DNA from: Glycine soja
Lineage: Eukaryota > Streptophyta > Magnoliopsida > Fabales > Fabaceae
Length of the DNA: 64,000 nucleotides
Reading direction: 5' to 3'
Assembly: GCF_004193775.1 (NCBI RefSeq)
Contig: NC_041002.1
Coordinates: 33,639,112-33,703,111, forward strand
In this document: one piece after another, positions 35,899 through 47,282 of the stretch
How the letters are laid out: the number at the start of each line of letters is the position of its first letter
Numbering within the stretch: position 1 is the stretch's first letter
Notes under the pieces: generated by a model
Seen by the model: the letters and a program-made list of their open reading frames with translations, nothing else
What the model was told of the DNA's origin: nothing
The model's database searches: none
Position numbers and translations under genes: made by a program

Positions 35899-36335
35899 CA
35901 CTATTAGAAAATATGCTAACGATGTGAACGTAAAATTGACAACATCGATTATTTAAATAACTGATGTTATATAATAAGAATTACAACAACAAAAATATAT
36001 GAATGTTGATAGTTCACATCGATTTTTATACAAAACCGATGTTAACTTATACATATAAAAATCGATGTTAACGTAACGTTAACATCGATTCTGTATAAAA
36101 ACCGATGTTAACTTCCAAACGTTAACATTAGTTTAAGTAAGAAACCGATGTTAACATTTTTCGATATTAACATTGGTTTTTTTAAAAAATCGATGTTAAT
36201 ATACACAAACAACATCGATTTTTTTAAAAACCGATGTTAACTTATACGTTAACATCAATTTTTTTTTTGGAAAACTCGATGTTGTTTGTGTATATTAACA
36301 TTGGTTTTTTTAAAAAATCGATGTTGTTATTAGAA
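35899..36335. repeat. CACTA-2 left subterminal repeats
   Basis: Roughly eight palindromic units such as ttaacatcgattctgtataa and aaccgatgttaac pairs, directly inside the terminus. This is the 3' end relative to the transposase genes. Confidence 0.82.
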
Positions 36336-36635
36336 TTTTTTTTAAATACTCTCTATTTTTACAAAAAAAAAACCCAAAATTTAACCTGTAAATTTAAAAT
36401 CAGACCACACAACACAACATATATTATTTGCATTTTGCTTTCAAACAGGTTTTAGCAGAAAGCTAGTTCGTAAACTATCAATTGTAAAAAATCAATTGAT
36501 AACTATGAATAAATAATTTATTAATAACTATCAACAAAGATTATTCAATGTTAAAATGAAATAGCAATTGTAAAAAATGAAATGCAAGCTAGTAAACTAA
36601 TTAGGTAACCTAAAGTTACACATTTCCCTAACATC

Positions 36636-39608
36636 CTAAGTTTGATTTCTAACTTTGAGATAATACTGTGTCCATTGGATGCGAAGCGCCTTCAATCTCT
36701 CTGCTTCCAATGGTCTAACATCATTAAAATACTACATGATCAAATAAAATATAAGTTAATAATGTAATACCAATGATAAGAAAATCAACTTTGTTTGAAA
36801 TAAACAATTAGCGTTTTCCAATTATTCTTGAAAGTTCTTAAGATTATCATGGACATCCAGTGCATGACGTAATAGCCACACTTAGTGCTCCCTTTTTGTC
36901 TATTACACTAAATACATAGTGAAATTTGGATATTAAACGTTAACTACAATTAGTGTACACACACATAAAATATATATAAGTAGAAGTTTTATTTAAATCA
37001 CGTACCTTAACAACAATCCACCTAACACCAACCTTGGATTTAGGTTGTGGAGTATCATCAAGTCCTTTCAAAGCACTGTTGAATACAAGGAACATTAAAA
37101 TTTTGATGTTGTTGAGTTATGCTAATGCAAATGTATTGAAAAACAACACTGACCTGTTAATTATTCCTTTAAGGTAGTTGTCTAGCCTGTTATGCAAGGA
37201 ACAAAACCTGACAACAAGATTTTCCTTAGGCAAAATGATGACCATTTGCCAGTGTGTGCTGCAGTGGAGACCAATATGGGTTATTATAGTATTTACATTA
37301 TTTAAATTCAGTTGTTCAGTTTGACTTACCCATTCAGGTAGGCTCCAAAGTAGACATCGCATTTTGAACTCTACATCCAACTCTTCATGTAACTTTTTGA
37401 TTCAAATTGCGATTGCCCAGATCTTTGAATGGACCGTGGCTCGAGGAATCCATACACATTGGAATTCCACGCTCGCATACTTGTCTTAGTCAGATGCCTA
37501 TTGTTGTTTAGATAAAGTTAATTATGTATGAATTTAAAATAATAACTTAAGTAATAAACTATAATGTAAATTAACTTACAGAATCCATAACTGTATAACA
37601 GATATGCTAAGACATTGACTACCATGTGCAATTTTAGAGAGATCGTTGTGCTTTATGTACAACAGGAAGTCTTTATTAAACACCCCGAACACAGTAGCAT
37701 CCCACATAACCTGGAAAGACTTCAAAAAGAGTTGTGAGATGGTCAATGTCATCAAATATAGGGGATCATCGACCTCATGATCCGACCTATTTGGAGGTTT
37801 TGCTAGAGACACAACTGCCTGTTTATCCAACATATTTAATTAACATAATTTAATTATAGTGAACAATTCAATTGAAAAAAAAGAAGCATATAATGAGAGT
37901 AAAATACCTGTTCTAATAAACGCTTCACGAGATGTGTCGGCCAAGCAAGGAAGGTGTTAAGTGCCTGCCCCACTAAAATAACCTTGTCAGCAGGTACAGG
38001 AACGAGAGCCTCTGCATCTTTAACCTCCTGAACACCAACCTTCACTTGGCCATGCAACAAAGGGATGTTGTGAACCGCTGTGGATCCCTCATAAACTCTT
38101 CCTAGGGCAACCAGGTGAGAAGGATTTTCTTCAATGTACAACCCCCATTTGTCTGAGTCACCCATGTCTGGATCGATTGGTGAGGGATCAACACAACTCC
38201 CCTTTGTGCTGACATGAGCAGCTGAGGGACCAACCTCAGGCTCCAGAGGCAGTGCAAGTCCCTATGATTGGATCTGTGATTGCAATTGGGACTGCATCTG
38301 GCTAAAGGATAACATCAGCTGCCAAGTCACTTTTTCTGTGATCGACTCCTCTAGCTGATCCCTGATTTGTTGAGTCAGCTGCTCGAGTTCTTTGGGAGCC
38401 ATGGAGGAAGAACTGCGGGAGGTTCGTGGAGCCGATCCAAAATATTGCTTTATGGTCACACCGGCTCCAGCAGCACGCACATGACCAGGGTGTTCTGGTC
38501 GCCCAATGGCAGCAGTCAGGAGATCCTGATGTCCATGGGGTACAAACGAACCCTGTGACGCCTGCTCCTCTAAAAAATCCTGTACAAAACACATATATTT
38601 GTTTAGTCATTCATAGAATTAACAAAGATAATTACAATTCTTAATTGAAAATGACTTACAATCTTGTCAGCTATTTCCTTTGTTGCCTCAGATGTCATCT
38701 ACCTAATTTTCTTGGTGAGGGTCATCTTCCACTTCTTGTGTCGTCTGATGGGAGATGGAGGGTCAATCACACCCTCAGTGCTTCCGGATTGAGAAACTTC
38801 CTCCAGTTTTTTCTTTGTCTTCTCAGCCATCAGCTTTTGTTCTAAATATTCACAACCCTCACGAGACAACACGTGGGGGGCGGTGTTTTGCTTCAGGATG
38901 GCCTATGCCTTTTTCCGCACATCCTGCAAAAATTGAACAATAATGAAAATCATTACTACAATGTATTATAAAAACTAAATTTTAGTGGAAAATAATTAAA
39001 ATGACAAAGTACATACCTCCCAGGAGGGGTCTATGCGGTTCTGACAAAACTGGGCCAATTTCTCCTTGCTAATGCCGTATTTTTGACAAAAAAATGTCGT
39101 CCACACTATCCTTGACAGTTGCAAGCGCCCATTTCCTCATCAAATGAGATTTAAACTGTCTCCACCGCTCCCCGACAGTCTGAAGTACTTTTTTCTTTGT
39201 CCTACTGTCAGAAGCTTCAGGGATATCAAATTCAGCCTGACAAACAATAAAATAGGTTTTATTGTTAGTAAATTATAAATTTTGGCTAATAAAGAAAAAG
39301 AAAGATGAAAATTAAAATACCTGAATATTCTCCCATATCAAATCCTTCTGAGCAGCAGGGACTTCCTTCCAAGTCTCATATGTCACGTCGACCTTATCAC
39401 GAACAATCCCCAAATATGTTCTTAATTTTTTCTTGTGGGGACCGTCAGCCTTCCCAGTCACAGGATCAACCTGTACCACTGGTCTCTCTGCCCCAGGTGA
39501 TCTAGTGACCAAGGATCGTAGCCGTGTGGCTTTGCGTGTCTGCTTCAAGGTAGACGGAGACTCTGATGCTACTGTAGGAGGAGGAGGCGAGGTAAGTGGA
39601 GTAGCCAT
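36636..39608 (-). pseudogene. TNPA-like gene with Ulp1-type protease domain, copy 2
   Basis: Same layout as copy 1. Exon 1 starts MATPLTSPPPPTVASES (39608) and reads KKLRTYLGIVRDKVDVTYET; exon 2 (about 39235-39020) reads VGERWRQFKSHLMRKW; the next exon (38924-38660) reads CEYLEQKLMAEKTKKKLEEV. The protease part reads STHWQMVIILPKENLVVRF, CSLHNRLDN, then RQKGSTKCGYYVMHWMSM. The tail DVRPLEAERLKALRIQW ends at a stop at 36638-36636. Defects include one extra T in a T-run at about 39090, which shifts the frame, and two stops in the third exon. A DNA-binding regulator is the family role; what the protease domain does for the element is unknown to me. Confidence 0.85.
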
Positions 39609-39711
39609 GGGCCTGTAAAGAAAAAAACTTGACTTAGTTAACATTATCAAAAAATTGAATCAATTAAGTAAATGAATGTACCAAAATGAAATACATAATT
39701 AGAAAATTACA

Positions 39712-42612
39712 TTAGACGATATTAATTAATTCTCTTTCATCATGATCATTACAATTAGCATGAACATCGTCAGCTTCTTCTTCTCTGACGATGTTAGGAG
39801 TCATTTGTATGGACAAAAGACTAACATAATTATCAATGTATGAATCATCATCTTCAACATTAACACCAATTGTTTTGCCGTGTAGAACCACAGACCACCT
39901 TTCATCACAAAGGTCTTGCACATAAAATACCTGTTTAGCTTGTTCTGCCATGATGGAAGGGTCATTGTGGTAAGCTAGTTTCTTTAGGTCTACCAACGTA
40001 AATCCTACATCATTGTTCCGCACATCGGTGTTGCTGTCAACCCATTTACATTTGAAAACACAAACAGTAAATTTGACATAGTTAAGCTCCTAAATTTCAT
40101 CAATGAACCCAAAGTAAGGGATGGAAGCTACACAAGGATTGTCATCATGTACAGTTGCAAAGTGTTGAGATTCAACCCTTAGGATGACCCTGCTGTTTTG
40201 CATTGTACTTTTCTTGTCTTGTGCTTTTCTATAAAAGGAATACTTGTTTATGTCGTATCCTTGCCAAGTTATAAGATTTCTATTAGGCCCATTTGCTAGC
40301 TTTCTTAATGTTTCAGAAGCATTTTCATCAGCAAAGATTGTATCTTTAAACCAATCAAAGAAAATCTTGTTATGCTTTTTCAAGACCCAGTTCTTTGACA
40401 TTTTTGGATTACTTTGTTTGACTAAACGTTCATGCTGAAGTATGTATGGCAAAACTTCATTACTGTTATTCAACACATACAAGTGAGCTTGTAACAAATC
40501 TTCTACACTTGGAGTGATAACATAAAGTCCTCTTGAACCCTTACCGCCCACTCTGTCATCATGGTGAGACTCAGGAAGCCCAACAGGTTTAACCTTTTCA
40601 ATGTACTTTGAACAAAATTCAATGACTTCTTCTGCAATGTACCTTTCAACAATAGATGCTTTCGGACGACGTAGATTCTTAGTATACCCTTTTAAGATCT
40701 TCATGTATCACTCAACCGGGTACATCCACCACAAATAAACAGGACCATAACATTTGATTTCTCTGACCAGATGAACAATTAAGTAAACCATGATGTCAAA
40801 GAAAGAAGGAGGAAAATACATCTCCAACTGTCACAGTATAATTGCAGCCTTGTTTTCTAGGTCATCAAACTTGACAAGATCAAGGACTTTGCTACATATG
40901 GCATTGAAGAAAAAGCACAGGCGAGTTATGGCTAACCTGACTTTGTTAGGAAAAATGTCTCGTATGGCCATGGCTAACAATTGTTGCATCAACACGTGAC
41001 AATCGTGAGACTTTAACCCTACTAGCTTAAGCTCCTTCAACTGCACAAGGCTCTTAATATTTGAAGAGTATCCTTGTGGGACTTTGACCCGGTGCAGACA
41101 CTAACAAAAACTTATCTTCTCCTTTCTGGACAAAGTATGACAAGTTGGAGGCAGATATATTTTTTTACCATCAGACCTTGGATGCAACTGCAATCGTATA
41201 CCCATGTCCGCTAGATCTTGACGAGTATTCAGACCATCTTTCGTCTTGCCTTGAATGTTAAGGAGTGTCCCAATGACACTATCACATACATTTTTCTCCA
41301 CATGGATAACATCAATACAATGTCTAATATCTAGATTAGACCAGTACGGAAAATAAAAGAAAATGAACCTCTTCTTCCATATGCAAGTCTTACTTTTTCC
41401 CTTATTTTGGGTCTTTCCAAATACAATATTTAGGTATTGAACCCGCTGGAAGACCTACTCACCAGTCAACGGTATCGGCGTAGTTTCGTGCTCTTGACTT
41501 CCATTAAATGCTTTTTTCAATCGCCTATAAGGGTGATGAGGTTTTAGAAAATGATGATGCCTAATGTACACTATTTTTCTACCATGTTTCAATTGTATGT
41601 AGCTTGTGTTTTCTTCACAGATGGGGCATGCATGATGACCCTTAACATTGTAACTGCTTAGATTCCCATATGCTGGAAAGTCATTAATGGTACAAAAAAG
41701 CATTGCACGCATTTGAAAAGTCTCATTGTGAAACCCATCAAACACTAAAACCCCGTCGTCCCACAACTTTGTCAGGTCTTCAATCAATGGACTTAGATAA
41801 ACATTAATGTCATTTCCTGGCTGTCTTTGGCCCGATATCATCATAGACAACATCATGTATTTTTGCTTCATGCACAACCAAGGAGGCAAATTGTAAATTA
41901 CTAGTAGAACTGGTCATGAATTGTGTTGCGTGCTTAAATTGCCATATGGATTCATTTCATCACTGGGAGCAATCAATCGGATGATAGACCATTCAATCAG
42001 AGTTTCTCCCATTTGCATGCCAGGTAAGGTCTTTTGTGTCGTCTCCATTAGCAAAAAGACGCTTAAACCTTGGAATGATGGGAAGATACCATAACACCTT
42101 CGCTGGAGGGCCTTTCTTTGAGTTTTCATCAGAACTATAGTCCTCATCATCCTTCACTTTGTACCATGATGCCCCACACCTAGGGCATTTGGACATTTCT
42201 TCGAATTCATGCTTGTATAGTATGCAATCATTCGGGCAAGCATGAATCTTCTGATACTCCATACCCATTGGACACAGTATCTTTTTCGCCTGATAGTAAC
42301 TTTTAGGCAACGTGTTTTCCTCTGGAAGCAGATCATGCACTACTTGAAGTAGGGAACTAAAGCTTTTGTCACTCCACCCATATCTGGCCTTGACACTAAC
42401 TAGACTTAACACCGCCTACAACATCGTCAAGGAATTCTTACACCCCATATACAAAGGCTTCTTTGAATCACTTTGCAATCCTTCATACATAGGGGCATGT
42501 GCTTGCTGAAAAGACTCTTGTCCAAGGTCACGAATCATATCCTCCAAGCGATCTCCCATTTCTACATCAAACGGTTCAGATTGGGACCCACTCTACATGT
42601 CTGTCAATTCAC
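39712..42612 (-). pseudogene. TNP2-type CACTA transposase, copy 2, N-terminally truncated
   Basis: The copy starts abruptly at GELTDM inside the transposase-associated domain, where foreign sequence joins at about 42613. It continues DLGQESFQQAHAPMYEG, LLPEENTLPKSYYQAKKIL, CPNDCILYKHEFEEMSKCP, HHACPICEENTSYIQLKHGR, HRVGGKGSRGLYVITPS-like DUF4218 sequence, NLITWQGYDINKYSFYRKAQ and DVGFTLVDLKKLAYHNDP, ending at 39712. It is generally better preserved than copy 1, with longer frames (40090-40704, 41455-41889, 41993-42412), but carries stops and frameshifts. An in-frame TAG at 42596-42594 lies at the same codon as the TAG at 16061 in copy 1. Confidence 0.9.
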
Positions 42613-42884
42613 CAAGAAGAATTAACATTTGCTTCAAGTGAGGAAACTTCTGCTTCAAAATCTAAACCGATGTTAATTCACGAATCATATTCTAAGTCTG
42701 ATTGATTTTATATGGCACAAAATCTAAAGTATCCAAACAGATTAATCTAAACTGTAAAAAGAATCCAACCAATGTCAATTCATGAATCATATCCTCCACC
42801 CAAAAGAATCCTTGTCCTCAAGGATTAAAGTGAGGAAACTTTTGCTTCAAGTCATAGAAGAATTCCTAAGTTGCATCTTCAGGT
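42613..42884 (-). pseudogene. Chromovirus integrase/chromodomain tail fragment
   Basis: Minus strand from about 42884: RLPEDAT followed by EFFYDLKQKFPHFNP and a G-rich end. This matches the end of chromovirus integrases (usually ATWED..DLKQKFPxFNLEDK). A stop replaces the Trp of ATWE, and further breaks follow. Beyond it only AT-rich sequence remains up to the CACTA junction. Confidence 0.65.
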
Positions 42885-42898
42885 AGTCTGATATAGTC

Positions 42899-43675
42899 AT
42901 GGAGTTTTATGCTAATGCTTGGCCCAAAGAAGAGGGAGTGCGAGACATGCAGTCATGGATGAGGGGTCAGTGGATTCCCTTTGATGCAGATGCCCTCAGC
43001 CAGTTCCTGGGTGACCCGCTAGTGTTAGAGGAAGGCCAAAAGTGCGAGTTTAGTCAGAGGAGGAACAGGGCCGATGGGTTTGACGAGGAGGCCATTGCCC
43101 AGCTATTATGCACACCGGGTCAGGATTTCGCTCGGACCGCTGCATGGAGGCGGGTGCGGATCATGCGCACCAACATGACCACCTTGACCTAGACGTGGAT
43201 GACATTGCTGCTCAGCAATGTCTTGCCTAGTGATCATAACTCCGATCTCCCTCTGCCGAAGTGTCAGCTGGTGTATGCCATCCTAACACGGATGAGCGTC
43301 CATGTGGCTCAGTTGATTGCTGACGCCATCTATTTATTTGCAGGAATGCCACCCACCAGACACCCTCTAGACCTGGATAAGTCTAACAGGGCCCTGGGGT
43401 TCCCGGCATTGATCACGGGCCTTTGCCAGTCATTCGGGGTTCTCGTCACTCCTAGCAAGGTGATCCGACCGCCGATCACTCGGGCCTTCATTGAGAAGTA
43501 TTGCACGCCTAGGCAGGCACAGGGTGATGCACCTCAGGCCGCAGACGCACCGCCACCACCTCATCAGGCTGATCCCGCCGGGTCACTAGGCATGGAGCGT
43601 TATCTACAACACTTGGTTCGCCAGCAGGCGGCCAACCACCGGGGGCAGGTGCAGATACATGAGTGTCTCTACTAG
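42899..43675 (+). pseudogene. Plant retroelement accessory protein (PF20167-like)
   Basis: Two consecutive frames in the same phase, separated by one TAG at 43190-43192: MEFYANAWPKEEGVRDMQSW to ..RVRIMRTNMTTLT, then TWMTLLLSNVLPSDHNSD to the end at 43675. I recognise it as the putative plant transposon protein domain found in many legume gypsy elements. Features are LCTPGQDFARTAAWRRVRIM and AQLIADAIYLFAGMPPTRHP, then a proline/alanine-rich tail. No catalytic motif is visible. GC content is clearly higher than in the surroundings. Its role in the element is not known to me. Confidence 0.75.
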
Positions 43676-45620
43676 CTCAGCCTTAGTCAGCAGGGACAGG
43701 GTTTTGCTCCTTTTGCGTGCCCTACTCCAGATCAGTTTAGGGCTAAGGTCGCATGGCCCGAAGATTGGCCCGAGGCCCAGGCAGGGGAGGCGCCTGCAGG
43801 AGCTCCCGGCGATGCAGAGGAGGCCCGCATGGATGAGGAGATGATGGACTTGCTCGGTTTCTTAGGAGGAAGCGGAGCCACGTGACCGAAGTCACCACAC
43901 CTTTTTTATTGACATTTTTCTGTTAGTTTGCTATTGACGTTTTCTGTTATTGTCTATATTGCTGTTGACACTATTATTTTCTGTTTTTTGTTCATATGGT
44001 TACTAACATTACTATTATTATCGTTCGTTTCTGTTAGAAATTTTTGGCGTTATGGCTCCCAGTTATTTCGTCACCATTTTTGCGACTTATCATTTCGTGC
44101 GTTTTTCGTTTACCTTGTGGTTAGACGTAAGTTGGTAATGTGTGCCCTCGTCTGCACGACCTTTTCAAAGAGAAAAAGAGAAAAAAAGAAAAAAAAAGGA
44201 GAGAGGAAATGAACAAATGATAAATAACTTAAAAAAGAGAAAAAGAGGAAAAGGAAAAGAGAGCAAGTAAAAAAAGAAAAAGAAGGAAGAAAAAAAGAAA
44301 ATAATAAAAATAAAAAGTTGTCTAGCTAAAAAACATGCTTGTGAAAAGAGATAACTTCCAACTTTTCTTTGAAAAAAATTCACTGATCATAACCAGTTTT
44401 TGAAAAAAAATGTGTATACACTTGAAGGGTGAATTCTGTGAAAGTTTTCCCGAACACCCAAAAATGGACTTGGATGAATGCCCGAATTGATAAAAGAACA
44501 TATTTTGGAAACACTGGGTTGACTAAAGTAGAGAAAATGAAGAGCCCTAGCATCACATGACCAAAAAAATTTCGACACTTGAGTGCCCACATAGGTGCAT
44601 GCATGACTAGTTTTGCATAAAATTTCCAAATCATCATTGTTGCATTTAGGTCATGGAAATAATGTGGCACATCCCCTTTTATCCTTGAACCAAACCAAAC
44701 CCTGACATATATCATGTCCAGCCGTTCTACAAGCCTTGAGCCAAAATCCCAACTTACCATAATCCTTGCCCTCGGAAGAAAACAAAAAAAGAAAAGTTTC
44801 CAATCAAAAGAGTGGGAGAAAACAAAGAGAGAAAATTCTCAATCAAAGATTGAGAGAAAGAAAAAAAAAGAAAGGAAAGAAAATTCCCGATCAAGGATCG
44901 AAAGAAAACAAAAGAAATATGCAGAAAGGTCTTTGGACCAGACAACATCTGAACAAATACAGAGTTACCACCAAGTAAACAAAAATGAAAGGAAACCACG
45001 ATCTAAAGTGGTCCTCTCCCTTTGATTGCCAACCAAAATTCTGTGCGTCGGTGACTTGTTCACCTCACACTAAACAAAAACAGAAAAGGAAAAGGCCAAG
45101 AACACTCAAAGCCAAATTTCCCAAAGAAACAAACCGTTCCCAAGAAAAGGTCCTATTGATCCATGATCAAGCATGTAATCTTTGATTTGATAGGAAATGA
45201 TTTGCAAAATCAAGTTATGACATATCTATGGTTCGAGATTAGGACGAAACATTTACCTGTGTGAGATCGATACACTTAGTGATTTTCTTCTATTTTTGTT
45301 GAACCCAGTGTTTCCTCTAAATGGTCATTTAGAAACGAAATGCTAACATCCAAAATCTCATTTATGGTTATGAGAAGATTTCATCAGCATACTCTCCTTC
45401 CCCGGTAGACACATTTGTTTTTCATCCAAAAAAGCATATGTTGCTCTGATTAGTTGTAAGTTTTGTCTCTTTACTAAAGCATGTTCGCATTTTAGTAAAG
45501 AAAACATTGAGACTAATTTAGTCTCACAAGTTATCCAGAACTACGTCAATCTGAGTTCCTCATTGAGGATACGCAGGAGCAAGAGCCTTGTTTTTTTTGG
45601 TCGCCCCACAATCTCTATCA
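43676..45620. other. Tat element 3' spacer, low complexity
   Basis: No gene seen. It contains purine-rich runs of gaaaaagaaaaag type (44165-44310 and 44770-44920), which produce artificial K/E-rich or F/L-rich ORFs. Confidence 0.55.
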
Positions 45621-45635
45621 TACTGACCCTGGGGT

Positions 45636-46570
45636 CATGTGACGCGCAGAGACAAAGTATAGTCATTCTGCGTCTTTTGTCATCTATAGGCGGCGGGCCC
45701 GATGGCACGCAGAGACAAATTATGGTCATTCTGTGTCTTTTGTCATCCAGAGGCGGCGGGCCCGATGACTCGCAAAGACAAATTATGGTCATTCTGCTCA
45801 CCTTTTGCCATCTAGACACAGTCGTATCCGATGGCACGCAGAGACAAATTATGGTCATTCTGCTCACCTTTTGCCATCTAGACACAGTCGTATCCAATGA
45901 CACGCAGAGACAAATTATGGTCATTCTGCGTCTTTTGTCATCCTGAGGCGGCGGGCCCGATGACACTTGGAGACAAATTATGGTCATTCTGCTCACCTTT
46001 TGCCATCCAGACACAGTCGTGTCCGATGGCACGCAGAGACAAATTATGGTCATTCTACGTCTTTTGTCATCCAGAGGCGGCGGGCCCGATGACACGTAGA
46101 GACAAATTATGGTCATTCCGCTCTTTTTTTTCCATTCAGACACAGTCGTGTCCGATGGCACGCAAAGACAAATTATGGTCATTCTGCGTCTTTTGTCATC
46201 TAGAGGCGGCGGACCTGATGACACGCGGAGACAAATTATGGTCATTCCGCTCACCTTTTGCCATTTAGACACAGTCGTGTCTGATGGCACGTAGAGACAA
46301 ATTATGGTCATTCTGCACCTTTTGTCATCCAGAGGCGGCGGGTCCGATGACATGCGGGAACCATTTGGTCCCGCACCTTTTCACCTTTTGTCATCCAGAG
46401 GCGGCGAGCCCGATGACATGCGGGGAACCTTTTGGTCCCGCACTTTTTTTCACTTTTTTTCACCTTTTGTCATCCAGAGGCGGCGGGCCCGATGGCATGC
46501 GGGGAACCATTTGATCCCGCACTTTTTTTCACTATCCAGAAACAATCAAGTCCGATAGTGTGCGGAGACA
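45636..46570 (+). repeat. 63/66-bp tandem array in the Tat element
   Basis: The anchor GACAAA(T/G)TATRGTCATTC starts at 45651, 45714, 45777, 45843, 45909, 45972, 46038, 46101, 46167, 46230 and 46296. Two unit types are present: 63 bp with catccagaggcggcgggccc, and 66 bp with gacacagtcgt(g/a)tccgatgg. From about 46340 to 46570 four more diverged, partly shortened copies follow (ccatttggtcccgcac). Both lengths are multiples of three, so frames stay open on both strands for up to 270 codons. Confidence 0.92.
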
Positions 46571-46763
46571 AATTATGGTCATCCGCACCTTTCGTCGACC
46601 GAGAGGAACGAATTCGATAGTATCAGGATGATGTGTTGGTACTGATCACTTTCAAAATTTTTGCAGGTTCCGCTGGTAGGGAGATTGACCGGCCAAATGG
46701 TGTTTCGCTCGAACGAAATTAGTGTCTTATCTTTACTTCTCTTTTATCTCCAATAAAAGACAA

Positions 46764-46778
46764 GTAAAGAGGGGCAAC
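46764..46778 (+). other. Polypurine tract of the Tat element
   Basis: gtaaagaggggcaac lies directly before the LTR start and is the likely primer site for plus-strand DNA synthesis. Confidence 0.75.
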
Positions 46779-46869
46779 TGTCATACCCTAATTTCATCCG
46801 GGGACCATCCGTTTGTTGGGATGCGACCCTCGTTTGACCACTTCGAGGTACTTGGCACGCATCATTAGT

Positions 46870-47104
46870 CAATCCGTAAAGTGTCGTGACATGCCGGAAG
46901 TAAAAAAAAAACATTGTTGCACAATCCGTGAAGTTCCGTGACATGCCGGAAGTCAAAAGGGAGTGTTAATGCGCAATCCATAAAGTTCCGTAACATCCCA
47001 GAAGCCAAAGAAGGGATGATTATGTAATCCATAAGGTTTCATGACATTACGGAAAGAAAACAAGTATCGTTACGTAATTCGTAAAGTTCCGTAACGTTAC
47101 GGAA
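46870..47104 (+). promoter_or_regulatory. Five-fold U3 repeat with palindromes
   Basis: Units begin (c/t)aat(c/t)c(c/g)(g/a)t at about 46870, 46922, 46974, 47025 and 47075, at 50-52-bp steps. Each contains a ttccgt(a/g)ac..cggaa-like palindrome; in the last unit it is a perfect 18-bp palindrome (47087-47104). The block lies about 170 bp upstream of the TATA box, where an enhancer would be expected. Confidence 0.6.
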
Positions 47105-47274
47105 AAAGAATCAGCAACAAAGGCAAGGGGGTGTATTTAATAAACAGGGGAGGTGCAAATAGTAACCAGACCCACTTGGGCCTTCCAGGAAGTTCTCCAG
47201 AAGGCGGTGCCATCTAAAGGAAACAACCTAGCTCGTCTGGGCGAGCTGGGTGGCAAGCTCCTCCCTCATTTTCC

Positions 47275-47282
47275 TATAAATA
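47275..47282 (+). promoter_or_regulatory. TATA box of the Tat LTR
   Basis: TATAAATA in the context tcctataaatagggggagg, a typical plant retroelement core promoter. Confidence 0.65.

Noticed and set aside
43928..45185. K/E-rich and F/L-rich ORFs in the Tat spacer
   Set aside because: Low-complexity purine runs; no motif.
45541..46353. 270-codon minus-strand ORF with repeating MTIICLCV units
   Set aside because: It is a by-product of the 63/66-bp tandem array; plus-strand frames are open over the same stretch and no start context or domain supports a protein.
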